A stretch of 64,000 nucleotides of DNA from assembly GCA_965229935.1 (NCBI GenBank), contig CBDDKB010000002.1, forward strand, positions 2,852,001-2,916,000, written 5' to 3'. How positions within the stretch are numbered: the first letter of the stretch is position 1; every line of letters begins with the position of its first letter. Made by a program: the position numbers and the translations under genes. This DNA is from SPJN01 sp965229935 (lineage in GTDB: Bacteria > Pseudomonadota > Alphaproteobacteria > SPJN01). The notes beneath the pieces are model-generated. The model was given only the letters and a program-made list of their open reading frames with translations. It was not told the DNA's origin and did not search any database. Below, piece after piece: positions 17,490-27,900 of the stretch.

Positions 17490-17561
17490 GTGCGCAACAC
17501 CCTGTGCGATTTATGGGGGCAGGAAAGCCGTTCTGATAGCAGGCGATGGCAGGGCAAGGCA

Positions 17562-18419
17562 ATGACCCTTGTTTGGTGCCTTGCCTTGTTGTCAGTTCTG
17601 TTTGTTCCGGCGGAGCGTGCGCAGGCTGATCAGATCTCTGTGTGGTGGTCTGCCGATTTGGCGACGCAAAGTGAAGATGCGCTTGATCAAAGCCTGTACG
17701 ACCCCTTGCAAGTGACCTTGCGCCATCGGCAAACCGGCATATCAAAATCGGCAAAAGATTGTTTTGATACGGCTGACTTGCTGGAACGGGGGTATCGACC
17801 CGCCGCAGATATGGCGCAGCATAATGTGTTGCAGGCCTATCTTTGTTTAGCGCGACGGATCATTGCCGCTGCCGCCATTCCTGAGACCAGCCATTTGCGC
17901 ACCCATGATGACGGCGCGCCGCCTTTGGGCGCAGATGATATGAAACGATTGCCTGCGATGTTGGGGCCGGGACAAAGCTGCGCCCTACGCGCCATCAGTC
18001 ATTTAACGGGGAATGATTGGTATTCGATCGCCCGTTTCTTTCATATCTATATGGCGGGCCAAAAGGATGACTACCGCGAAGAACGCAGCATCGTCACTAA
18101 CCCTGAACAGTTGGCTGCCGATAAATTATTGGTGACGCAGGACGGTCCAGACCGTTTGAACCTGACAACGCAATCCCATTCGGTGACACTGATGCGGCTT
18201 GGGTTTGGTGATGTGAATGGCGACGGCATTGATGACATGTTGTTGTTACGCGTGCCTGAACAGGGCTTGCCGCAACTTGCCGTGCTGACCAAGGTGCGGG
18301 CGGAAAGCCTGATCAGCCCGCTCAATCGTACAGACATCTTCCTCGACTTTTCTTATAGCTGCCCGGACGAGGCTGTGACGCTTATTGCCCGTCACGCCGA
18401 CAAGGAAGGGTGTGACTGA
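17562..18419 (+). CDS. Secreted protein of unknown function, first of a pair
   Basis: The 285-residue product starts at ATG 17562 with a good signal peptide (MTLVWCLALLSVLFVPAERAQA, cleavage near residue 22); the GTG at 17490 would bury this. Beyond the signal it is a soluble, probably periplasmic domain with a few cysteines and a calcium-loop-like FGDVNGDGIDDMLL segment near residue 215, as in FG-GAP/VCBS repeats. I do not recognise the family. Its stop overlaps the next start (TGATG at 18417-18421), so both are made together. Shared layout with the second gene suggests a divergent duplication. Confidence 0.65.
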   Translation: MTLVWCLALLSVLFVPAERAQADQISVWWSADLATQSEDALDQSLYDPLQVTLRHRQTGISKSAKDCFDTADLLERGYRPAADMAQHNVLQAYLCLARRIIAAAAIPETSHLRTHDDGAPPLGADDMKRLPAMLGPGQSCALRAISHLTGNDWYSIARFFHIYMAGQKDDYREERSIVTNPEQLAADKLLVTQDGPDRLNLTTQSHSVTLMRLGFGDVNGDGIDDMLLLRVPEQGLPQLAVLTKVRAESLISPLNRTDIFLDFSYSCPDEAVTLIARHADKEGCD

Positions 18420-19219
18420 TGCGCCGCCTTTGTCTGACATTTTTGATGATGATGTGGGCGGGTGCCGCGCAGGCCTATGTTGCTGATGCCTTGGGCGTTG
18501 TGGCGGGCGATGATGGCAGGCCTGATATTGCTGCCAGTTTCAATGCGCCGTTTGAGCCATTGGCGGCAGACCAAGCTGTTGGCAGTATCACCCTTGTGCG
18601 CGAAAGCCTGACGGGGGAGCAGCGGTTGCGTGTAGAAAGCTGCGCTGCGCTGATGGATGTATATTATGATGGCGCGTGGGAGGTTGAGAGCCAAGACACA
18701 GCCTTTTACACCGGGTGGGTGGTGGCGCGCTGTATCGTGCTTGATCATTTGATGGCTGCGGCAGGCAACGCGGCGCTTAATGATGATGTGCCTACACTCG
18801 ACCTATCCGCAAATGATTTGCCTGCCCATTTAGCGCCCTACGAAAACTGTCAGGACCGCATTGATCATATGCGTGCTGCACTGGCGGGCGAGACGCTTGA
18901 CAGCCGCTTGGGTGATGCGTGGGACGAAGCTGATGAAAATGACGACCAGCCGGGCACAGTGGTTTTTGAAACGCCGGAAGGCCGCACGTTGAATATCGAA
19001 GTATTGGGCAGTTACGTGGCACAGGGCAGGCCCATTTGGGTTGTGCTGACCACCCAGAATGATCCTGCATTGGACAGCACTGTCATGGAAGTCTGGCAAT
19101 TGACGGTGGATAAAGATGAAAATGATGCGAGCTTTGTCCGGGGCCTTGATCTTGTGCAGGCGGCCCTGACGACCTGCCCCAGCTTTTTGCCCCTATTGCT
19201 GACGGATGAGTGTCCCTGA
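18419..19219 (+). CDS. Secreted protein of unknown function, second of a pair
   Basis: The 266-residue product has a signal peptide (MRRLCLTFLMMMWAGAAQA, cleavage near 19) and an acidic soluble domain with cysteines at about 77, 103, 143, 257 and 265. It parallels the upstream protein: a mid-region helix with ARCIVLDHLMAAAGN against CLARRIIAAAAIP, then an acidic linker, then ENCQDRIDHMRAAL against QSCALRAISHL. No enzyme motif is visible. The start overlaps the previous stop. The products are probably periplasmic partners, by inference from coupling only. Confidence 0.65.
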   Translation: MRRLCLTFLMMMWAGAAQAYVADALGVVAGDDGRPDIAASFNAPFEPLAADQAVGSITLVRESLTGEQRLRVESCAALMDVYYDGAWEVESQDTAFYTGWVVARCIVLDHLMAAAGNAALNDDVPTLDLSANDLPAHLAPYENCQDRIDHMRAALAGETLDSRLGDAWDEADENDDQPGTVVFETPEGRTLNIEVLGSYVAQGRPIWVVLTTQNDPALDSTVMEVWQLTVDKDENDASFVRGLDLVQAALTTCPSFLPLLLTDECP

Positions 19220-19315
19220 TTTAGGTGTGGTTTAGGACTGTCTGCGGCGTCACCTTGACAAGTTTGGTGCGAGCGGGCACCTATCGCGCGAGTTTTCTTT
19301 TGCGGACACGGTTTT

Positions 19316-20527
19316 ATGACGACCCAGCCGAACGGCCCCCAAACAGCCTATCAAGCACAGCTTGATGCGGGGGCATTGCGCCCGGATGCGTTACAGGCCG
19401 TCATTGTGGCTGCGCTGCAGGATCTGGCAGACCGCATCATTTCAAAGGCTGCCGAAGCACCTGCGAAAAAGGGGCTGGGCAGGTTCTTCTCGCGCAAGGG
19501 CAAGGCATCATCTGCGCCTATTGACGGCACCGTTGGCCTTTATATCTATGGCGGTGTCGGTCGCGGTAAATCCATGTTGATGGATTTGTTTTTTGACACG
19601 CTGCCCGATTTGCCGACATTGCCTAAAAAGCGTGTGCATTTTCATGAGTTCATGTTGGATGTTCATGCCATGGTGCATGAATTCCGCAAGGCCAGCGCGA
19701 CAGAGCGGGCGGAAAATTGGGGCATGCGCTGGCGCGGCACCGATGATCCGATCCCGCCCGTAGCAGCCCGCATAGCGTCAGAAGCAAAAGTGTTATGCTT
19801 TGACGAGTTGCAGGTGACCAATGTTGCGGACGCCATGATCATCTCCCGCCTGTTCGGCACTTTGCTGGAGGAGGGGGTGTGGACCATCTTTACCTCAAAC
19901 CGTGTGCCATCAGACCTTTATATTGGCGGGCACAACCGTCAACTCTTCTTGCCGTTTATCGCAACGCTTGAGCAACGGTTGGATATTCTGCAGCTTGATA
20001 GTCCGACAGATTATCGCCTTGACCGTTTGAAGGGGGTTGAGACCTATCACGCCCCCCTGGATGACGGGGCTAAGGCGGCTGTTGACGCCGCATGGCGGGG
20101 CCTGACCGATCAGGATGGGGGCGAGCCGTTGGACCTTGAAACCCATGGCGATGGGGGGCGTATGGTTCATGTGCCCTGTTCAGCTAAAGGGGTGGCCCGT
20201 TTCAGCTTTGTCGATTTGTGTGCCCGCCCGGTGGGGTCTGCTGATTATCTGGCGATTGCGAACCGCCATCACACTGTTTTGATGGATGATATTCCGCTTT
20301 TGACGCCGGAAAAGCGGAACGAGGCAAAGCGCTTTGTCACCTTTATCGACGTTTTGTACGAACATAATGTGAAGCTGATCTGTTCTGCCGCCGCGCCCCC
20401 TGAAAGCCTGTATCCGAAGGGACACGGGGCCTTTGAATTTGAACGGACTGTGTCGCGGCTGATGGAAATGCAGTCAGAAGATTATCTGGCCCGCGGCCAC
20501 GGCGTGTCTGACGCGGTTGAGGGCTGA
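19316..20527 (+). CDS. zapE: Cell division protein ZapE (AFG1-like ATPase)
   Basis: This 403-residue P-loop ATPase has Walker A YGGVGRGKSMLMD at about 77-89, Walker B VLCFDELQVTN near 160, and the sensor region TIFTSNRVPSDLY with NRQLFLPFI, which are family signatures of AFG1/ZapE. Bacterial ZapE acts at the division ring; mitochondrial AFG1 handles inner-membrane protein quality control. The order zapE-mdh-sucCDAB is common in Alphaproteobacteria. The N-terminus YQAQLDAGALRPDALQ matches family starts. No unusual residue was noticed. Confidence 0.9.
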   Translation: MTTQPNGPQTAYQAQLDAGALRPDALQAVIVAALQDLADRIISKAAEAPAKKGLGRFFSRKGKASSAPIDGTVGLYIYGGVGRGKSMLMDLFFDTLPDLPTLPKKRVHFHEFMLDVHAMVHEFRKASATERAENWGMRWRGTDDPIPPVAARIASEAKVLCFDELQVTNVADAMIISRLFGTLLEEGVWTIFTSNRVPSDLYIGGHNRQLFLPFIATLEQRLDILQLDSPTDYRLDRLKGVETYHAPLDDGAKAAVDAAWRGLTDQDGGEPLDLETHGDGGRMVHVPCSAKGVARFSFVDLCARPVGSADYLAIANRHHTVLMDDIPLLTPEKRNEAKRFVTFIDVLYEHNVKLICSAAAPPESLYPKGHGAFEFERTVSRLMEMQSEDYLARGHGVSDAVEG

Positions 20528-20675
20528 TCGCGCCCAAGAAAGCAGGGCTGCACTAGGCCAAAGTCTAGCCTTTTGCCCCTAATCGCGACAGGAAAACCCC
20601 TTGCGCGGGCCCCCCAATTGGCGTAGGTCCGTCCCACACTTCTGGTTTACATCCTAATGCAAGGGGATCTCCATA

Positions 20676-21638
20676 ATGGCACGCAAAAAAATTGCACTGA
20701 TCGGTGGCGGTCAGATCGGCGGTACACTGGCCCATCTGGTCGGTTTGAAAGAACTTGGTGATGTTGTCATCTTTGACATTGCCGAAGGTCTGCCGCAGGG
20801 CAAGGGTCTTGACCTTGCCGAAAGCTCACCCGTTGACGGGTTCGACGCCGGTTACACTGGCACCAATTCATATGAAGACATTGCAGGCGCAGATGTTGTC
20901 ATCGTGACAGCAGGCGTGCCCCGCAAACCGGGGATGAGCCGTGATGACCTGTTGGGCATCAACCTGAATGTTATGAAGCAGGTTGGCGAAGGCATTGCCA
21001 AGAATGCCCCTGACGCCTTTGTTATCTGCATCACCAACCCGCTCGATGCCATGGTTTGGGCATTGCAGAAATTCTCTGGCCTGCCCACCGAAAAGGTTGT
21101 TGGTATGGCTGGCGTGCTTGATTCAGCCCGCTTCCAATACTTCCTGTCAGAAGAATTCGACGTGTCTGTTAAGGATGTGAACGCCTTTGTTCTGGGCGGT
21201 CATGGCGACACAATGGTGCCCCTGACACGCTATTCAACAGTTGCCGGTATTCCGGTGCCTGATCTGGTTGACATGGGCTGGTCCACACAGGAAAAAATTG
21301 ACGAGATTGTGCAGCGTACGCGTGATGGCGGTGCCGAAATCGTTGGTCTGCTGAAAACCGGGTCTGCCTTCTATGCCCCGGCAGCTTCAGCCATCGCAAT
21401 GGCCGAAGCCTATTTGAAAGATCAGAAGCGTTTGCTGCCTTGCGCCGCTTACCTGTCAGGCCAGTATGGCCGTTCCGATATGTATGTGGGTGTGCCCACA
21501 GTGATCGGTGCTGGCGGTATTGAGCGCATCGTCGAAGTGAAGCTAAGCGATGAAGAACAGGCTATGTTCGATCATTCAGCCGGCGCCGTTGATGGTCTGG
21601 TCGAAGCTTGTAAGGGCATTGATTCCTCACTCGCCTAA
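20676..21638 (+). CDS. mdh: Malate dehydrogenase
   Basis: The 320-residue product is an LDH-like malate dehydrogenase of the alphaproteobacterial type, interconverting malate and oxaloacetate with NAD in the TCA cycle. The Rossmann motif is GGGQIGGTLAHL at 9-20, the substrate arginine lies in AGVPRKPGMSRDDL, then ITNPLDAMVW and the catalytic histidine in LGGHGDTMVPL. The start is an ATG preceded by AAGGGGATC. It is followed by a strong terminator, so in this organism mdh is separated transcriptionally from sucCD by a TetR gene. Confidence 0.95.
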   Translation: MARKKIALIGGGQIGGTLAHLVGLKELGDVVIFDIAEGLPQGKGLDLAESSPVDGFDAGYTGTNSYEDIAGADVVIVTAGVPRKPGMSRDDLLGINLNVMKQVGEGIAKNAPDAFVICITNPLDAMVWALQKFSGLPTEKVVGMAGVLDSARFQYFLSEEFDVSVKDVNAFVLGGHGDTMVPLTRYSTVAGIPVPDLVDMGWSTQEKIDEIVQRTRDGGAEIVGLLKTGSAFYAPAASAIAMAEAYLKDQKRLLPCAAYLSGQYGRSDMYVGVPTVIGAGGIERIVEVKLSDEEQAMFDHSAGAVDGLVEACKGIDSSLA

Positions 21639-21662
21639 GCCCGCGACACAGCAAGATTTCAA

Positions 21663-21694
21663 AACCCTGTCAGCTTTGGCTGGCGGGGTTTTTT
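21663..21694 (+). terminator. Rho-independent terminator of mdh
   Basis: AACCCTGTCAGC pairs with GCTGGCGGGGTT (two G-U pairs) around a TTTG loop, then a run of T. Confidence 0.85.
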
Positions 21695-21785
21695 ATTGTT
21701 TGACGACCTGCGGCAAAGCTGGACATTTGCAGGCCCTGCTTTTTGTGTAACAACTGTTCTGTTATTGCTGTCTGTCGGACCTGTC

Positions 21786-22418
21786 ATGCCCAAATATGTC
21801 AATCATGACGAGAAACGCCGCGAGCTGATTATCGAGGCGATGAACCTTGTTGCCTCAGAAGGGTATGAGGCAACCAGCATGCGCCGTATTGCGGCGGCGG
21901 CTGGCTGCACAACAGGCACGCTGACGCATTATTTCCCTGACAGGGCGGCCATACTGATGGCGATGTTGCGCCATATTCGTGAACAGGCCACAAGCCGCAT
22001 GCGGGAGTGCATCAATACAGATGATAGTGCGCGCGATCAATTAATGGCCGTGTTGCGGGCGGCGCTACCGCTCAGTCAGGAAAGTTACCGTGAATGGCGG
22101 GTTTGGTTAGCCTTTTGGGGTGTTGGCAGCGCCAACCGGAAACTGGTGGCAGAACATCAGGCGCGCTATCAAGAATGGCATCGTTTGCTGGAACATCTTG
22201 TAACAAACGTTATGCCAAAACAGGCGGATGGCAACCCGAAAACCGTTGCGCTGCACCTAATTTCCTTGGTTGATGGCTTTGGAATCCAAATTGCCATGAC
22301 TGGCGGCTATGAAAATGCCATTGCCAAGACGCTTACCCGGGATTGTTTGACGATCATGAATAATGTGATTGCAGAATCGGTTTCACCTGAGCGTGAATTC
22401 GGTGCGCCCGGCGCCTGA
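21786..22418 (+). CDS. TetR-family transcriptional regulator
   Basis: The 210-residue product has an N-terminal TetR helix-turn-helix: KRRELIIEAMNLVASEGYEATSMRR then IAAAAGCTTGTLTHYFPDR at about residues 9-52. The recognition helix and the overall C-terminal domain (YREWRVWLAFWG) resemble BetI-type repressors, but there are no betaine genes here. I take ATG 21786 since the DNA-binding domain starts right after it; an in-frame start at 21696 would translate the mdh terminator tail. It lies between mdh and sucC, so local control of the TCA genes is possible, or it may act elsewhere. Confidence 0.82.
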   Translation: MPKYVNHDEKRRELIIEAMNLVASEGYEATSMRRIAAAAGCTTGTLTHYFPDRAAILMAMLRHIREQATSRMRECINTDDSARDQLMAVLRAALPLSQESYREWRVWLAFWGVGSANRKLVAEHQARYQEWHRLLEHLVTNVMPKQADGNPKTVALHLISLVDGFGIQIAMTGGYENAIAKTLTRDCLTIMNNVIAESVSPEREFGAPGA

Positions 22419-22678
22419 TTGGCCCGGAATTTTCCCTGATTTCTTGTCAAGAAATGCCCTGAAAGCTGCCATTTTCGATGGCTTGGCAAAAATCGCGCTC
22501 ATTTTTACAAAACAAATGTTATAAAATTTGCATGGGTTTTTGCGGGTGCTATAACCGCGACTGTAAACATTCACTCCCGGCGTCGGGGCAGGTCGGGACC
22601 GCAAAACACTTGTTTTCGGCCCATACTGCTTGCCTTAACCGGCGTCATGTCTCAAACGCCTTCAAAAGGGGCGCATCA

Positions 22679-23845
22679 ATGAATATCCATGAATATCAAG
22701 CCAAAGAGGTGCTGCGTGGCTTCGGCGTACCGGTTGCAACCGGTAAGGTTGCCTATACGCCAGACGAAGCGGTCGCCGCTGCGGAAAGTCTGAACAGTGC
22801 CGTCTATGTAGTGAAGGCACAAATCCATGCCGGTGGTCGCGGCAAGGGCGGCGGTGTCAAGGTTGTCAAAACCCTTGATGAAGTCCGTGCCGAAGCTGAA
22901 CGCATGTTGGGCATGACCCTAGTCACGCACCAGACCGGCCCTGAGGGCAAGTTGGTCCGCAAGGTCTATGTTGAGGAAGGCACCGCAATCGCGCGTGAAC
23001 TTTATCTCAGCCTTTTGATAGATCGCGGTAACAGCCGCGTCAGCTTCATCGCGTCTACCGAAGGCGGTATGGACATTGAAGAAGTTGCCGAAAAGACGCC
23101 TGAAAAAATCCTGACAATTGACGTTGATCCTGCTGCCGGTATTTCCGGTCATCATGGCCGCCGCATTGCCTATGCGCTGGGTCTTGAAGGTGATCAGGTC
23201 AAACAGGGCGTTAAGCTGATCTCATCAATCTACAATGCCTTTGTTGAAACAGATGCCAGCCTGATCGAAATCAACCCCTTGGTTGTCACCGAATCGGGCG
23301 AAATCAAATGCCTTGATGCCAAGGTGAATTTCGATGGCAACTCACTGTTCCGTCATCCTGATCTGGTTGCCCTGCGCGACCCGGACGAGGAAGACCCCGC
23401 AGAGCGCGAAGCAGCCAAGCATGACCTTGCCTATATTAAATTGGACGGTCAGATCGGTTGCATGGTGAATGGTGCCGGGCTTGCCATGGCAACCATGGAC
23501 ATCATCAAGCTCTATGGTGGTGAGCCTGCCAACTTCCTTGATGTTGGTGGTGGTGCCACAAAAGAAAAAGTGACAGAGGCTTTCAAGATCATTCTGTCCG
23601 ACCCGAATGTTGAGGCCATCTTGGTCAATATTTTCGGTGGGATCATGCGCTGTGACGTGATCGCAGAAGGTGTTGTTGCCGCTGCGCGCGAAGTTAGCCT
23701 GTCAGTGCCCCTGGTTGTCCGCTTGGCGGGTACCAATGTGGACCTTGGCAAAAAGATCCTAGAAGAATCCGGCCTGCCCATTGTGTCAGCCGATGATTTG
23801 AATGATGCGGCTGAAAAAGTCGTCAAAGCCCAGAAGGAGGCCTGA
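22679..23845 (+). CDS. sucC: Succinyl-CoA synthetase beta subunit
   Basis: The 388-residue product is the ATP-grasp beta subunit, converting succinyl-CoA to succinate with substrate-level phosphorylation. It starts MNIHEYQAKEVLRGFGVPV, the family's standard N-terminus, and has the grasp loop GGRGKGGGVKVVK near 46-58, EINPLVVT near 200 and GGIMRCDVIAEGV near 322. ATG 22679 is preceded by AAAAGGGG; a longer reading frame upstream has no homology. It is the first gene of sucC-sucD-sucA-sucB-lpdA, and the upstream 260 bases are AT-rich (GTTATAAAAT) and may hold the promoter. Confidence 0.95.
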   Translation: MNIHEYQAKEVLRGFGVPVATGKVAYTPDEAVAAAESLNSAVYVVKAQIHAGGRGKGGGVKVVKTLDEVRAEAERMLGMTLVTHQTGPEGKLVRKVYVEEGTAIARELYLSLLIDRGNSRVSFIASTEGGMDIEEVAEKTPEKILTIDVDPAAGISGHHGRRIAYALGLEGDQVKQGVKLISSIYNAFVETDASLIEINPLVVTESGEIKCLDAKVNFDGNSLFRHPDLVALRDPDEEDPAEREAAKHDLAYIKLDGQIGCMVNGAGLAMATMDIIKLYGGEPANFLDVGGGATKEKVTEAFKIILSDPNVEAILVNIFGGIMRCDVIAEGVVAAAREVSLSVPLVVRLAGTNVDLGKKILEESGLPIVSADDLNDAAEKVVKAQKEA

Positions 23846-23848
23846 TCC

Positions 23849-24724
23849 ATGTCAGTTCTCGTAAACAAAGACACGAAAGTCATCTGTCAGGGCTTTACCG
23901 GCAGCCAAGGGACGTTCCACACCGAACAGGCCATTGCCTATGGCACCAAGATGGTTGGTGGTGTGACCCCGGGCAAGGGTGGTTCTGATCATTTGGGCCT
24001 GCCCGTGTTCGACACGGTAGCAAGCGCAGTTGAAAATACGGGGGCCACAGCCTCTGTCGTTTATGTGCCGCCGCCCTTTGCAGCCGATGCCATTTTGGAG
24101 GCGATTGCCGCTGAACTGGAATTGGTGGTTTGTATCACCGAAGGTGTGCCCGTCATGGACATGGTGAAGGTCAAGCGGGCATTGTCCGGTTCCAACACCC
24201 GTTTGGTCGGCCCGAACTGCCCCGGCGTGATTACGCCCGATGAGTGCAAGATCGGCATTATGCCCGGTCACATTCACAAGCGCGGCAATGTCGGCATCGT
24301 TTCCCGTTCAGGCACCTTGACCTATGAAGCTGTGGCGCAAACCACGGCGGCAGGTCTTGGCCAGTCTACCTGTATCGGTATTGGCGGTGACCCTGTTAAC
24401 GGCACTAACTTTATTGATTGCCTCGACATGTTCTTGGGCGATGACGAAACCGAAAGCATCATCATGATTGGTGAAATCGGTGGGTCAGCCGAAGAAGAGG
24501 CAGCCGACTTCCTGAAACAGTCCAAGGTGAAAAAGCCTGTTGTTGGCTTTATCGCCGGGACCACGGCCCCTCCCGGTCGGACAATGGGCCATGCTGGCGC
24601 CATCGTCTCAGGCGGTAAGGGCGGTGCTGATGGCAAGATCGAGGCTATGAAGTCTGCGGGTATTACCGTATCTGCGTCTCCTGCTTCGCTCGGCACCACA
24701 TTGGTTGACGTCCTGAAGGGCTGA
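23849..24724 (+). CDS. sucD: Succinyl-CoA synthetase alpha subunit
   Basis: The 291-residue product partners SucC. The CoA-binding region is GFTGSQGTFHTEQAI near 14-28, the phosphate-binding region GIGGDPVNGTNF near 168, and the phosphohistidine lies in GHAGAIVSGGKGGA near 248. It starts 3 bases after sucC, on an ATG, which implies equal expression. No abnormality is visible. Confidence 0.95.
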   Translation: MSVLVNKDTKVICQGFTGSQGTFHTEQAIAYGTKMVGGVTPGKGGSDHLGLPVFDTVASAVENTGATASVVYVPPPFAADAILEAIAAELELVVCITEGVPVMDMVKVKRALSGSNTRLVGPNCPGVITPDECKIGIMPGHIHKRGNVGIVSRSGTLTYEAVAQTTAAGLGQSTCIGIGGDPVNGTNFIDCLDMFLGDDETESIIMIGEIGGSAEEEAADFLKQSKVKKPVVGFIAGTTAPPGRTMGHAGAIVSGGKGGADGKIEAMKSAGITVSASPASLGTTLVDVLKG

Positions 24725-24806
24725 AACCATTCGACTTAGGTCGGGTAAGTTGCTGGAATATCTTGCGAATTTCCCCGCCCTTTGTCACAGTGAAATGATA
24801 ATGTGT

Positions 24807-24828
24807 CGAGACGGTTCCGATCGTCTCG
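24807..24828. other. Hairpin in the sucD-sucA gap
   Basis: CGAGACG and CGTCTCG form a perfect 7-bp stem with an 8-base loop in the 190-base gap. There is no T tract, so it may be an mRNA stability or processing element, or a regulator site, rather than a terminator. Confidence 0.4.
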
Positions 24829-24914
24829 CCACGCTTCTGCAAAGTGTCAAATCCGACCCATAAAGTGCAGCTTGATTTAGGATAAACAAGCGATCGGATT
24901 TGCAAGCAAAGTGG

Positions 24915-27900
24915 ATGAAGACCATGGCAGCAGGCGGTGCAAATAATAACCCATCACAAGGGCCCGATGACGAGGCTGGACCCGTTGGGAATGATGTGAT
25001 GGAGGCAACCTCATTCCTGTTTGGTGCAAACGCACCCTTTGTTGAGGATCTGTATGCCCGTTATTGCGATAATCCGGCCAGCGTCGATCAAAGCTGGGCG
25101 GATTTTTTTTCATCCCTCGATGATGATCCTCAAGCAGTCTTAAAAGAAGCAAAGGGTGCAAGCTGGCAGCGGCCCGATTGGCCGCCCGTCGCGAATGGTG
25201 AGCTTGTCTCTGCCCTTGATGGCAACTGGACAGCGCTTGAGGCTGAACTGGGTGATAAGATCGAAGCGCGCGCCAAGGCGTCGGGCGGATCAATCAGTCA
25301 GGAAGAAGTGCGCGCCGCGACGCTTGATTCTGTGCGCGCCATTATGATGATCCGCGCCTATCGTATTCGCGGTCACCTGATTGCAGAGCTTGACCCCCTG
25401 CGATTGGGGGAAGACCCCTGGCATACTGAGCTTGATCCCAAGACCTATGGGTTTGACAAGGATGATTGGGACCGTCCGATCTTTCTAGATTTCGTGTTGG
25501 GGCTTGAAACCGCAACCATTCGCGAAATCATGTATGTGGTCCGCAAAACCTATTGCGGGTCCATCGGTGTGGAATTCATGCATATTTCTGACCCTGAGCA
25601 GAAAGCGTGGATCCAGCACAAGATCGAAGGCATGGACAAGGATGTTGAATTTACCCAGAACGGTAAAAAGGCCATCCTGAATAAGTTGATCGAGGCTGAA
25701 AGCTTCGAAAAATTTCTAAACGTCAAATATACCGGCACGAAACGGTTCGGGCTTGATGGTGGTGAATCTTTGATCCCCGCTATGGAAGCCATCATTAAGA
25801 CCGGTGGGCAAAATGGGGTAAAGGAAATCATCCTTGGTATGCCCCATCGTGGCCGCCTGAATGTGCTGGCCAATGTGTTGCAAAAACCCTATCGCGCGAT
25901 CTTCCATGAATTCCGCGGCGGCTCCTCCACACCTGATCAGGTGCAGGGGTCAGGTGATGTGAAATATCATTTGGGCAGTTCTGCCGACCGTGAATTTGAC
26001 GGTAATGAAGTGCATTTGTCGCTGACTGCCAACCCGTCCCATTTGGAGGCGGTGGACCCGGTTGTCCTCGGCAAGGTGCGTGCCAAGCAGGCGCAACGGG
26101 GTGATCTGACCCGGCAACAGGTGTTGCCGCTTTTGCTGCATGGTGATGCAGCCTTTGCGGGCCAGGGCATTGTGGCTGAATGTTTCGGTCTATCGGGCCT
26201 GAAAGGCCACCGCACAGGCGGCACCATCCATATTGTTGTGAATAACCAGATCGGCTTTACCACCAGCCCGATTTATTCGCGGTCATCTCCCTACCCGTCG
26301 GACGTTGCCAAGATTGTGCAGGCACCGATCTTCCATGTGAATGGTGATGATCCAGAAGCTGTGACCCATGTCGCCAAGATCGCGACAGAGTTCCGCCAGA
26401 AATTCGGTTGGGATGTTGTCATCGACATGTTCTGTTATCGCCGCCACGGTCATAATGAAGGGGACGAGCCCAGCTTTACCCAACCGATCATGTATAAAAA
26501 GATCGGTGGTCATGAAACGGTGCGCAATCTTTATGCCAAGCGTTTGGTTGACGAAGGCACCATGACCGCAGCCGAAGTTGACGAGATGGGCGAAAGCTTC
26601 TGGTCGATGCTTGAAACCGAGTTTGAGGCTGGCGACAATTTCAAGGCAAACAAGGCTGACTGGCTTGATGGCCGTTGGTCCGGCCTTGGGTTGCCCGATG
26701 ATGATGATCGTCGCGGCAAGACGGGCGTTGCGCTAGACAAGTTAAAGCTGATCGGTGAAAAGCTGGTCCATATCCCTGATGATTTCAACGCCCATAAAAC
26801 GATCAAGCGGCTGATGAAGCAAAAGGCTGCTATGTTCGAAACCGGCGAGGGGTTCGATTGGGCAACGGCAGAGGCCTTGGCCTTTGGCAGCCTGTTGAAA
26901 GAAGGCTTCCCCGTGCGCTTGTCTGGTCAGGATTCTGGGCGCGGTACGTTCTCGCAACGTCATTCGGTATTGGTCGATCAAATGACCGAAAACCGGTATG
27001 AGCCGCTGAACAATATAAAGGAGGGTCAGGCCAAGTATGAGGTTATCGACTCCATGCTGTCAGAGGCAGCGGTCCTTGGCTTTGAATATGGCTATTCGCT
27101 TGCCGAACCCAATGCGCTGGTCCTTTGGGAAGCGCAATTCGGTGACTTTGCCAACGGCGCGCAGGTGATTATCGATCAGTTTGTTGCCGGTGGCGAAATC
27201 AAATGGCTGCGTATGTCAGGCCTCGTCATGCTGCTGCCGCATGGCTATGAAGGGCAGGGGCCTGAACATAGCTCTGCCAAGCCGGAACGCTATCTGCAAA
27301 TGTGTGCAGAAGATAATATGCAGGTCGCCAATGTGACGACGCCTGCAAACTATTTCCACATTCTGCGCCGCCAGATCCATCGCCAATTCCGTAAGCCTTT
27401 GGTGTTAATGACTCCGAAAAGCCTGTTGCGGCACAAGCTGGCGAAATCACGGCTTGAAGAAATGGGACCGGGCACAACATTCCATCGCCTGCTTTGGGAT
27501 GATGCGGAGATGTATCCCGGCTCGTCCGTGGCGCTGAAACCTGATGACGAGATCAAGCGTGTCGTTCTGTGTACGGGCAAGGTCTATTACGACCTGTTTG
27601 AAGAACGCGAAGCGCGCGGGATCGACAATATCCAGATCCAGCGTATCGAACAGCTTTACCCGTTCCCATACAAGTCACTGATTGACGAGCTGAAGCGCTT
27701 CCCCAATGCCGATGTAGTGTGGTGTCAGGAAGAGCCAAGGAATATGGGCTACTGGTTCTTTGTTGATCCTTTGATTGAATGGTGCCTTGAAAAGGCATCG
27801 GCAAAAGCATCACGCCCCACCTATGCGGGGCGGCCTGCGGCTGCATCCCCTGCCACAGGGCTAATGTCGAAACATATTGCACAGCAAAAGGCGCTGATTG

